A stretch of 64,000 bases of DNA from Anaerosporomusa subterranea (GTDB lineage Bacteria > Bacillota > Negativicutes > Sporomusales > Acetonemataceae), in the NCBI RefSeq assembly GCF_001611555.1, contig NZ_LSGP01000005.1, positions 17,012 through 81,011 of the forward strand. Direction: 5' to 3'. The notes beneath the pieces are model-generated. The model worked only from the letters and a program-made list of their open reading frames with translations, made no database searches and had not been told where the DNA came from. The position numbers and the translations under genes are program-made. Positions 1-7,024 of the stretch are shown here, piece after piece. Each line of letters opens with the position of its first letter. The first letter of the stretch is position 1.

Positions 1-162
1 TCATCTTATCATACCCTAGCATTATTGTAAATTTAAGCCGATTAAATTAGGACTTCGCCCCTATATGCCTCTATCTGCTCCCAGATAACACTTTCACTAT
101 CACTGCATATCATATGGTGAATATGGTCAGGATCGCTAATCGGATAGAGGAGGAATGCAATC

Positions 163-1254
163 ATGCCAACAGGCTCAGTCCGACACTTTTTCCCCGGCGG
201 TAACACCCCGCAAGGATTTGTTTCTTACTATGACTATATAATCAGCCCAAATGCCAAACGAATATTTATTTTAAAAGGAGGGCCAGGCACGGGAAAATCC
301 ACATTCATGAAGCGGATCGGGGCAGAGATGAATGCTGCTGGGTTTGCTGTTGAACACCACCACTGTTCCAGCGATAATAACTCGCTCGACGGCATCGTCA
401 TTCCGGCGCTCGAGATCGCGTTTATCGATGGAACTGCCCCACATATTACAGACCCCAAAAATCCTGGTTGTGTCGATGAAATCATTCACCTAGGCGACTA
501 CTGGAATGAGTCAGACATTGTGAAACATAAAACAGATATTCTTGCCTGTAATGCAAAAATTAAAACGAGCTTTCAGCGAGCATATCGCTTGTTGCGTTCA
601 GCCAGGGCCTTGTATGATGATTGGGAAGCAGTCAATACAGCAGCACTAAACACTGCCACAGCTAACGTCATGGCTGCCGACTTAACGGCAGCACTCTTCC
701 CGAGCGTCCAGACTGTCGGTTCGGGAAAAACGCGCAAATTGTTTGTTTCGGCAATTACCCCAAACGGATCAGTAAATTATTTGAACTCTCTGGTTGGCAC
801 CATGCCATCCCGTTATATCATTACAGGCGCTCCTGGCAGCGGCAAATCTACCATTGTGCAGAAGATCGCCAATGCGGCCAATGAGAAAGGGTTAGATGTA
901 GAACTATTCTACTGTCCATTTGATCCTCTCAAGCCAGAACATCTGATTATTCCAGCCTTGGGCATAGCAGTGGCTACCTCAATTGAACCGCATACCGTTT
1001 CCACAGACGGCGCAGCGAAGATAGTCGATATGGATAATTGTCTTGACCAGACCGTTCTTGCCAATAACCAAGAGGCCACAAAATACGATAAGACCATGTA
1101 TCACGAACTGTTTAGCAAAGCAGTTTCGTCAATTTACCAAGCAAAACAACTCCATGACGAGTTGGAACAATATTACATACCCTACATGGACTTTGCAGGC
1201 ATAGAAATTTTGTGGAAAAAGACGCTGGATCGCGTGCTTGCCTATGCAAACTAA
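163..1254 (+). CDS. PRK06851-like double P-loop NTPase
   Basis: Predicted cytoplasmic ATP/GTP-binding protein of 363 residues with no known reaction. Two complete Walker A motifs are visible: GGPGTGKST at residues 39-47 and GAPGSGKST at 222-230. Each sits at the start of a similar half (the phrases 'F..ITPNGSVNYL' and 'FFPGGNTPQGFVSYYD' lead into them), so the protein is an internal duplication of one P-loop domain. This matches the family annotated as PRK06851, of about 360 residues. The ATG at 163 follows an AGGAGG at the usual distance. The gene is alone on its strand and ends in a terminator shared with the convergent gene that follows. Function is unknown; the family name rests on recognition of the duplicated layout. 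Confidence 0.8.
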   Translation: MPTGSVRHFFPGGNTPQGFVSYYDYIISPNAKRIFILKGGPGTGKSTFMKRIGAEMNAAGFAVEHHHCSSDNNSLDGIVIPALEIAFIDGTAPHITDPKNPGCVDEIIHLGDYWNESDIVKHKTDILACNAKIKTSFQRAYRLLRSARALYDDWEAVNTAALNTATANVMAADLTAALFPSVQTVGSGKTRKLFVSAITPNGSVNYLNSLVGTMPSRYIITGAPGSGKSTIVQKIANAANEKGLDVELFYCPFDPLKPEHLIIPALGIAVATSIEPHTVSTDGAAKIVDMDNCLDQTVLANNQEATKYDKTMYHELFSKAVSSIYQAKQLHDELEQYYIPYMDFAGIEILWKKTLDRVLAYAN

Positions 1255-1292
1255 ATAATCAAGAGGCGCGCTACAGCGCCTCTTGATTATTT
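1253..1292. terminator. Bidirectional terminator hairpin
   Basis: A perfect 17-bp stem (1253-1269 with 1276-1292) around a 6-base loop. It has A-runs on one flank and T-runs on the other. It overlaps the stop codons of both convergent genes, so it can serve either strand. Confidence 0.9.
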
Positions 1293-1586
1293 TCCACCAG
1301 TCTTGCGTGTTGTTGGAACTGCTGTCAAAATTACCTTGTTGTCATCCCGCGATACCTTGATATCATAGTCCAAAATACCTTGCTGAAATAAACTGAGTTT
1401 AATTTCCAACAGGTTTTTGGCGACCTTTTCCTGCAATTCAGTTGAAAAGAATGACTCTTTCTTGGCAGGTTGAGTCGGCTTCAGCATTGGCGGTTCCTCA
1501 ATTCCATGTTCGAAAGTGGCTGTTTCTTGCCATTTGCCGACCATGTCCTGATCGCTCAATCCGCGTTTAATTTTAGCTTTACTCAT
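1287..1586 (-). CDS. Hypothetical protein, 99 aa
   Basis: I do not recognise this small charged protein. It has no signal peptide or membrane segment. The middle (residues 45-70, SFFSTELQEKVAKNLLEIKL) should form an amphipathic helix, and the tail ends in Arg/Lys/Gly residues. A GGGAG lies about 8 bases before its ATG, inside the end of the upstream SDR-like gene; the two genes are only 2 bp apart, so they are probably co-transcribed. It shares a terminator with the convergent NTPase gene. The evidence that it is real is the ribosome binding site, the tight spacing and the hairpin at its stop codon. Confidence 0.7.
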   Translation of the reverse strand: MSKAKIKRGLSDQDMVGKWQETATFEHGIEEPPMLKPTQPAKKESFFSTELQEKVAKNLLEIKLSLFQQGILDYDIKVSRDDNKVILTAVPTTRKTGGK

Positions 1587-1588
1587 CG

Positions 1589-2272
1589 TTATTCTCCCAC
1601 CTTTGCCGCCATCCTAACAATAGCGGAGGAATCATAGTACTGCACACCTTGCTCACAGTCTTCAGCAGCCTGAACCATAGCTCGCGCCACAGACACTGCC
1701 TGAACTGGCCGGTACTTAGCCAAATAACCGACCAAGAATGGTAAGAAGATCGGAGCCAGCCAACCGGCAACACCTTCGCCGAAACGTCTTTGCTTCCTAT
1801 CACCCAACAACAATGACGGGCGAAACACCTGCAAATCTTGAAAAGCGAGCCCAAGTAGCGCAGTCTCCAGTTCCCCTTTTACTCTACTATAAAAAAACGG
1901 CGAGTGCTCATCTGCCCCGACTGAGGAAATCAGACTAAATCGTGAGGCACCCTCACGCTGTGTCAACTTGGCCAAAACCAGCGGATAGTCATAATCAACC
2001 TCGCGAAATTTTTGCTGTGTTCCTGCTTTTTTTATCGTCGTCCCCAGACAGCAAAATATATCGTCAACAGCAAACGGATGAGTGCGTTCCTCCGCGAGAT
2101 CAGCCAAGCGGCTGAAGTCTGTCTGCACTTCCTGCAAGCGGGGATGAACAACACCTGTCGAGGTGCGCACTAACGCTACAACCCGCTCATATCGCCCGCC
2201 CTGCAACAGCAGCGGCAGCAAGCACGAACCCACCAGCCCTGTCGCGCCAGCTATTAGTGCAGTTCTTTGCAT
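1589..2272 (-). CDS. NAD(P)H-binding protein, atypical SDR (HTATIP2-like)
   Basis: A Rossmann-fold protein of about 227 residues. The N-terminal ALIAGATGLVGSCLL is the glycine-rich dinucleotide-binding motif of atypical short-chain dehydrogenases, and FCCLGTTIKKAG followed by YDYPLVLAKL fits the HTATIP2/YbjT-like NAD(P)H-binding family. No reaction can be assigned. Two earlier in-frame ATGs exist (2281 and 2278), but a GGAGG directly abuts them. The ATG at 2272 has the ideal 9-base spacing and is chosen. It is the first gene of a two-gene unit with the 99-aa hypothetical protein. Confidence 0.75.
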   Translation of the reverse strand: MQRTALIAGATGLVGSCLLPLLLQGGRYERVVALVRTSTGVVHPRLQEVQTDFSRLADLAEERTHPFAVDDIFCCLGTTIKKAGTQQKFREVDYDYPLVLAKLTQREGASRFSLISSVGADEHSPFFYSRVKGELETALLGLAFQDLQVFRPSLLLGDRKQRRFGEGVAGWLAPIFLPFLVGYLAKYRPVQAVSVARAMVQAAEDCEQGVQYYDSSAIVRMAAKVGE

Positions 2273-2351
2273 CGGCATCATCCTCCAGTTTATACATAAT
2301 TTCCACGACGTTGTTCCTATTTCCTGCTTTTCTTCGATAAACTACTTGTCC

Positions 2352-2533
2352 CAGGGCGTTCAGATGCCCCCAGATACTAGGCAGCCCCGCCGCCCCAGCC
2401 GCGACGCGTACTAAAGGGTACGCTAGCAATGGGGTGACGGGGCGATTGCGCAACTCTTGGCGCTTCAGCGCCCTAGAGTTGGCGGCATACCCTTTACGGG
2501 TGCCAACGTAGATGGGGGCATATCAACGCCCTG
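2352..2533. repeat. Dispersed palindromic repeat, copy A (MITE-like)
   Basis: About 182 bp bounded by 21-bp imperfect terminal inverted repeats (2352-2372 and 2513-2533, 19 of 21 matching) that begin CAGGGCGTT. Inside are two hairpin modules. One (about 2395-2440) is built around GCGTAC and GTACGC. The other (about 2449-2495) contains GGCGC and GCGCC. The first module recurs in inverted orientation at 58464-58514 and the second at 3123-3205. The element ends directly at the stop codon of the GlsB-like gene. It has no coding capacity. Confidence 0.7.
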
Positions 2534-2782
2534 TTAGGTGCGGGTGCGGTTACCGGTCAATGCTCCGACTATCCACAACAATACAACTGAACCAATGGTG
2601 CTCATGATGATTGACCCTATTGTCCCATACGCATTAATCCCCAAGAGGTTAAACAATATGCCGCCGATAAATGCGCCGACAACGCCAACCACGATGTTCC
2701 CCAGAAGGCCGAATCCGCTTCCTTTAAAAAATTGTCCCGCAAGCCATCCGGCCACTAATCCAATAAACAGAGACCACAGCAT
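2534..2782 (-). CDS. GlsB/YeaQ/YmgE family membrane protein
   Basis: An 82-residue, almost wholly hydrophobic protein with three membrane spans: LWSLFIGLVAGWLAGQF, then GLLGNIVVGVVGAFIGGILF, then IGSIIMSTIGSVVLLWIVGA. The Gly-rich pattern and length are those of the GlsB/YeaQ/YmgE (transglycosylase-associated) family, often induced by stress in bacteria. Its biochemical role is not known. An AAAGGAGG lies 7 bases before the ATG at 2782, so the upstream in-frame start at 2803 is rejected. The stop codon touches repeat copy A. Confidence 0.88.
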   Translation of the reverse strand: MLWSLFIGLVAGWLAGQFFKGSGFGLLGNIVVGVVGAFIGGILFNLLGINAYGTIGSIIMSTIGSVVLLWIVGALTGNRTRT

Positions 2783-2847
2783 GCAAATTACCTCCTTTAA
2801 CATTCTATATTTATCTTATCCTTGTGTTACGAATTCTATTACGCGCA

Positions 2848-2895
2848 TAGTACAAACAAAACGACTGCCAAAAGGCAGCCGTTTTGTTTGTACTA
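2848..2895. terminator. Long hairpin with T-run on + side
   Basis: Stem of 16 bp (2848-2863 with 2880-2895) plus an inner 5-bp stem (2865-2869 with 2874-2878) around an AAAA loop, followed on the + strand by TTTTT. No + strand gene precedes it. It may serve leftward transcription from glnS or an unseen short + strand RNA. Confidence 0.55.
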
Positions 2896-2919
2896 TTTTT
2901 GTTGAGGAAACCTATTTTC

Positions 2920-3208
2920 CAGACCGTTGAGAAATGCCCAGATGTTGTTACCTACGAGACTAGCAACTATCTGACGCAGGAAAACGGAGTAGCATCACTA
3001 GGCGCCCCGAGGAAGCGCGCGAAGGCTTTGTTACCTATGAGACTTGATGCTAGTTGAGGGAAGAAGTATTTTAGCATCAGTACGTTCGCAGGGTACGGCA
3101 AGCGCGCTCCCGCAGGGCCAAGTGCGCAACTCTCGGCGCTTTAGCGCCATAGAGTTGGCGGCCTGCCCTTTACGGGTGCAACGCAGATGGACGTTTATCA
3201 ACGGTCTG
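2920..3208. repeat. Dispersed palindromic repeat, copy B, filling the 2783-3213 gap
   Basis: The gap between the GlsB-like gene and glnS is filled by an element of about 289 bp. Its ends are inverted repeats beginning CAGACCGTTGA (2920-2930, and its complement ending at 3208). It holds two short direct repeats of TTGTTACCTA-GAGACT (near 2946 and 3028), a hairpin TGATGCTA/TAGCATCA (3045-3052 with 3072-3079) and the GCGCAACTCT hairpin module also seen in copy A. No gene is seen here. The element stops 5 bp short of the glnS stop codon. Confidence 0.65.
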
Positions 3209-3213
3209 TACTA

Positions 3214-4875
3214 CTATTTTTGCAGTTTCGCCCATGTATCGCGCAACCCTACGATGCGGTTGAATACTGGTTTACCAGGTATTGAATCACGATCCATACA
3301 GAAGTAGCCTTGACGCAGAAACTGGAATTTATCTCCTGGCTTAACCTGCGCCAACGAGGGTTCTACAAGCGACTCAGATAAGGTAATAAGTGAATTAGGA
3401 TTCATATTGTATTCGTCATCGTTGGTTTGATCATCCATTAATAAATAATCATACAAACGGACTTCAGCTGAAATCGCATGTGCGGCAGAGACCCAATGCA
3501 GAACTCCTTTTACTTTACGGGCGCTGCCGCTTTCACCACTTTTAGTCGTTGGATCGTACGTACAGCGAAGTTCTGTTATTTCACCTGCGTCGTCTTTAAT
3601 TACCTGTTCACACTTAATGATATAAGCATGCTTCAGGCGGACTTCCTGTCCAGGCGTAAGACGGAAAAATTTCTTCGGCGGATTCTCCATAAAGTCGTCT
3701 TGTTCGATATAGATAACTTTGGAGAACGGAATCTTGCGCGTCCCCATTTCCGGATTTTCCGAATTGTTTTCTGCCTCAAGCTCCTCAACCATATCTTCAG
3801 GATAATTTTCAATGACCAGCTTAAGCGGTTTAAGAACTGCCATCACCCGAGACGCCTTTGTATTCAGGTCTTCGCGAATGCAGTGTTCTAACAAGCCGAC
3901 ATCAACGAGGCTATTGGATTTTGCCACACCAATTCTGTCACAGAAATCACGGATAGCCGTGGGGGTATACCCCCGGCGCCTCAGCCCGGAGATTGTTGGC
4001 ATGCGCGGATCATCCCAGCCGCTTACATAACTCTGTTCCACCAATTCCCGAAGTTTGCGTTTGCTCATAACGGTATTAGTCAGGTTTAGGCGGGCGAATT
4101 CAATCTGTTGCGGATGATAAATGGCAAGTGCATCTAACACCCAATCATAGAGAGGGCGGTGATCCTCAAACTCCAACGTGCAGACAGAGTGCGTAATCCC
4201 CTCAATCGAGTCAGAAATAGGGTGCGCATAATCGTACATCGGATAGATACACCACGTGTCGCCAGTTCGGTGATGCGAGGCACGCAAGATCCGGTAGAGA
4301 ACAGGATCGCGCATGTTAAAATTCGGCGAAGCCATATCAATCTTTGCCCTAAGAGTGCGGGAACCATCCGGGAATTCCCCCGCGCGCATACGGCGGAATA
4401 AATCGAGGTTTTCTTCGACTGAACGATTGCGGTATGGACTCTCCTTACCAGGCTCGACCAGTGTGCCGCGATGATCGCGGATTTGCGCCGCAGTCAAGTC
4501 ACAAACAAATGCCTTACCGCTTCGGATAAGCTGCTCAGCATATTGATACAGTTGCTCAAAATAGTCAGCAGCGTAAAACATCCGTTCATCCCAGTCAAAT
4601 CCGAGCCAGCGGACATCCTCCATGATTGATTCTACATATTCGATATCCTCTTTGCTCGGGTTGGTGTCGTCAAACCGCAAATTGCACAACCCGTCATTAG
4701 CGGCTGCGATGCCAAAGTTCAGACATATCGACTTAGCATGTCCGATATGAAGATAGCCGTTAGGCTCAGGCGGAAAGCGGGTATGAACCCGTCCTCCATA
4801 TTTTCCGGTCTTGTTGTCCTCATCGATAATAGATTGAATAAAGTTAGTAGATATAACAGGGTTCGGTGTGCTCAT
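3214..4875 (-). CDS. glnS: Glutamine--tRNA ligase
   Basis: Charges tRNA-Gln with glutamine in the cytoplasm. At 553 residues it matches the length of bacterial GlnS. Class I synthetase signatures are clear: HIGH at residues 43-46 within [15 protein letters not shown], and MSKRK near residue 270 as the KMSKS equivalent. The [10 protein letters not shown] segment is typical of GlnRS/GluRS. The C-terminal half carries the anticodon-binding beta-barrels ([31 protein letters not shown]). An AAAGGAG lies 8 bases before the ATG. A good promoter sits 25-60 bp upstream, so it is probably monocistronic. Most Firmicutes use the Glu-tRNA amidotransferase route instead, so a GlnS supports a Negativicutes-like host. 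Confidence 0.96.
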   Translation of the reverse strand: MSTPNPVISTNFIQSIIDEDNKTGKYGGRVHTRFPPEPNGYLHIGHAKSICLNFGIAAANDGLCNLRFDDTNPSKEDIEYVESIMEDVRWLGFDWDERMFYAADYFEQLYQYAEQLIRSGKAFVCDLTAAQIRDHRGTLVEPGKESPYRNRSVEENLDLFRRMRAGEFPDGSRTLRAKIDMASPNFNMRDPVLYRILRASHHRTGDTWCIYPMYDYAHPISDSIEGITHSVCTLEFEDHRPLYDWVLDALAIYHPQQIEFARLNLTNTVMSKRKLRELVEQSYVSGWDDPRMPTISGLRRRGYTPTAIRDFCDRIGVAKSNSLVDVGLLEHCIREDLNTKASRVMAVLKPLKLVIENYPEDMVEELEAENNSENPEMGTRKIPFSKVIYIEQDDFMENPPKKFFRLTPGQEVRLKHAYIIKCEQVIKDDAGEITELRCTYDPTTKSGESGSARKVKGVLHWVSAAHAISAEVRLYDYLLMDDQTNDDEYNMNPNSLITLSESLVEPSLAQVKPGDKFQFLRQGYFCMDRDSIPGKPVFNRIVGLRDTWAKLQK

Positions 4876-4906
4876 AGTCGGACTCCTTTGTATTTAGAAT
4901 CAGAAC

Positions 4907-4935
4907 AGTATAATTTTCGCTCTCACGTTTGGCAA
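4907..4935 (-). promoter_or_regulatory. Sigma-A promoter of glnS
   Basis: Read on the minus strand, TTGCCA (4930-4935) and TATACT (4907-4912) are separated by exactly 17 bp. Transcription would start near 4900, about 25 nt before the glnS ATG. Confidence 0.7.
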
Positions 4936-4990
4936 TTCCTGCTTATACAATTACCGATGATAGCCAGATTTATACAAAATCTGTGATTAT

Positions 4991-5143
4991 CCTTCGCACA
5001 ACCTGTAAGGCCCCGCCCTCTTAGGCTGAGAATTAACAGACTGTTAATTGAACCCTAAAGGGGGCCTGCAGCTTCGCGATGTTGATGATTTCTAACCTCA
5101 ATAACAAGTGCGGTCAAAACTCCGCCTGAATCAAGTCTTACTT
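4991..5143. repeat. Dispersed repeat family 2, copy 1 (in 4876-5233 gap)
   Basis: About 150 bp closely related to 52781-52951 in the same orientation. Shared blocks are CCTGTAAG-CCCCGCCCTCTTAGG, AACCCTAAAGGG, GGCTTCGCGA-like sequence and CCTGAATCAAGTCTTACTT. Copy 1 lacks part of the terminal hairpin that copy 2 retains. The rest of the gap between glnS and the next gene holds the glnS promoter and no other gene. Confidence 0.75.
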
Positions 5144-5233
5144 AATATCACAAAACACATTATTATGGAAACTTCATATACTATAATGAACTCACTGAAA
5201 GAAATCACACTAGACCGGGAGGTGACTAACATA

Positions 5234-5650
5234 TTGAATAGTCAAGTGGGGACACCGGAGGCAGAACCAACAGAGAACAGCCGCAAAGGCCTCTGGGATA
5301 TCCTCCAAAAAGCGCCTGCTTGTGACATTAGTGCTGATTGTGCTGTGCCAGAACCGGAAATAGCCCTACAGAAACAGGATCTGGAACAGGAACAAGGAGA
5401 AAAACAGATCCAACAGCTGGCCGAACCGTCTCCCAGCGATGCGCGCGAGCTGCCGGAAGCAAAATTGCTGAAGCAGTTAAGCGAGATGACACATCTGCTG
5501 GAGCAGCAAACCACCATTCTCTATGCGCAGCAAAAGCTACTGGAGGACTTGACAGGACGTCAGAAAAAGCCAGTAAAACGCAAGCCCGGCATGGCGAAAA
5601 AGCTAAAAAGTTTGATCCATAAAGGCAAAATTATCTGGAGCGCCCTGTAA
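5234..5650 (+). CDS. Hypothetical coiled-coil protein
   Basis: A soluble, charged protein of about 138 residues that I do not recognise. The N-terminal half is acidic and Glu/Gln-rich (about residues 40-75). A predicted coiled coil follows (LLKQLSEMTHLLEQQTTILY, then AQQKLLEDL), and the tail is very basic (KKPVKRKPGMAKKLKSL), suggesting nucleic-acid or membrane-surface binding. Start choice: a strong GGGAGGTGA (5217-5225) sits 8 bases before an in-frame TTG at 5234. In-frame GTG 5108 and ATGs 5165 and 5186 have no ribosome binding site, and the first lies in a dispersed repeat. It ends in a terminator shared with the convergent MFS gene. Confidence 0.6.
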   Translation: MNSQVGTPEAEPTENSRKGLWDILQKAPACDISADCAVPEPEIALQKQDLEQEQGEKQIQQLAEPSPSDARELPEAKLLKQLSEMTHLLEQQTTILYAQQKLLEDLTGRQKKPVKRKPGMAKKLKSLIHKGKIIWSAL

Positions 5651-5681
5651 ATAAGGACTTGGCAACCGCCAAGTCCTTATT
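5650..5681. terminator. Bidirectional terminator
   Basis: A 14-bp perfect stem (5650-5663 with 5668-5681) with a 4-base loop, between two convergent genes. Confidence 0.9.
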
Positions 5682-5686
5682 ATTAG

Positions 5687-6886
5687 TTATTTCACAGTTG
5701 TGGCGACTGCCGGCGATTCTGTAGTCTTTTCGGGAATAGAAATAGTGATTGCCAGCCCCAACAAGAGCGGAGCGATCATCCAAATCAACGCTTGCTCGAG
5801 GCCGATGCTGTCGGCAACGGCTCCGGTTACAGCTGCTCCTAATCCCCCCAGACCGAAGGAGAGGCCTAACATCATGCCTGATGCCATGGCGGCATTCGTA
5901 GGCAACATGTCTTGCGCCCAAACGATGGACGAAGGTAATGTTCCTTGCAGCGCTGCGCCACTTACACCTAATGCAATCCAGGTCAAACTAGTAACCTCAT
6001 GGCTCATCAAGAACACATAAAGCGCGGGGACACAAAGCGCCAATGCGCCGATGATGCAACGTTTTCGCCCTAGCTTATCCCCTACATATCCGCCGAAGAC
6101 ACTGCCAATCGCCCCGCCGGCGAGGAAAACGGTAAGCATCGTACCCGCAAGAGTGGGAGGAAATCCCTTTTGCACAAGCCACACAGGCAAAAAGTTAGGA
6201 ATAACCGCTTGCGGCCATGAACGTAGTCCCATAACTAAATTCAGCTTAATCAAGCTCGCGGAACGATACCACGGGGTACCGCCAATTACTGCAGCCGCTT
6301 TTTGAGGTGAGACGAGCTTCACCTTATGTATGCCAGTCAGATAGAATGCCATCGATAGTAGAAAGCCGGGGATGGCCAACCAAATCAAGTTATGTGCGCC
6401 ATAATTCAAAAGAAAATAGATAACAACCGCAGGCGCCAAAGCTACACCGATATTGCCACCACCGATAAATACCGACATCGAAAGTCCTTTATTTTCTTCG
6501 GTAGAGACTTTTCCCAACAAAGCTGATCCCAACGGATGAAACAGTGCAGACGCCAGTCCGGCCAAGGTAATATAAACAAATAGACTACTAACACTGTCTG
6601 CAGTTGCCGCGAGGCTGATAAACAAGGCAGCCAACGGAATGGTCAGCAACACAATCCAGGTATAGCCGCTTTTATCGACAAAATAGCCAAATACCGGTTG
6701 CAAAATGTTCGATGCAGCTGAATAAACCATAACCAGTAAACCACTAACAGTAAGCGAAAGTCCAAGCCTTTCAATCAGCATAGGTAGCAATCCTGGCAGG
6801 AACGTAACATAAAAGTCACTAAAAAAATGTCCGGCCGTCAATAAGGCAACCGAAAATGCGCTTCTCCGACGCGAATTACTAAACAT
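5687..6886 (-). CDS. MFS transporter, fosmidomycin-resistance (Fsr) type
   Basis: A 399-residue inner-membrane transporter with about 12 membrane spans. The opening SVALLTAGHFFSDFYVTFLPGLLP and GLASALFHPLGSALLG are characteristic of the Fsr/YfnC-like branch of the major facilitator superfamily, and GYVGDKLGRKR is the conserved loop between helices 8 and 9. Such proteins are proton-driven drug or metabolite exporters; the substrate here is unknown. An AAAGGGG lies 7 bases before the ATG. The gene is monocistronic: a terminator hairpin lies upstream (6988-7024) and another downstream (5650-5681). Confidence 0.88.
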   Translation of the reverse strand: MFSNSRRRSAFSVALLTAGHFFSDFYVTFLPGLLPMLIERLGLSLTVSGLLVMVYSAASNILQPVFGYFVDKSGYTWIVLLTIPLAALFISLAATADSVSSLFVYITLAGLASALFHPLGSALLGKVSTEENKGLSMSVFIGGGNIGVALAPAVVIYFLLNYGAHNLIWLAIPGFLLSMAFYLTGIHKVKLVSPQKAAAVIGGTPWYRSASLIKLNLVMGLRSWPQAVIPNFLPVWLVQKGFPPTLAGTMLTVFLAGGAIGSVFGGYVGDKLGRKRCIIGALALCVPALYVFLMSHEVTSLTWIALGVSGAALQGTLPSSIVWAQDMLPTNAAMASGMMLGLSFGLGGLGAAVTGAVADSIGLEQALIWMIAPLLLGLAITISIPEKTTESPAVATTVK

Positions 6887-6987
6887 GACAAACCCCTTTC
6901 AAAGCAGAAACTTGAAGCCTGCTATCGGCTACAACTTTGTATTCTATCACATTTAACCGGCCAGTGAGAGCCAGAAATCTTCTATTT

Positions 6988-7024
6988 AGCAAGAAAACCG
7001 CCGTTAAACGGCGGTTTTCTTGCT
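6988..7024 (-). terminator. Terminator of the Fe-S oxidoreductase gene
   Basis: A 16-bp perfect stem (6988-7003 with 7009-7024), GC-rich at the loop and A/T-rich at the base, overlapping the stop codon of the oxidoreductase gene. Confidence 0.85.

Noticed and set aside
2187..2453. 88-codon minus-strand frame
   Set aside because: It overlaps the SDR-like gene start and repeat copy A, and has no ribosome binding site.
3214..4875. T-box leader upstream of glnS
   Set aside because: No T-box motif between the promoter and ATG; the 5' untranslated region is only about 25 nt.
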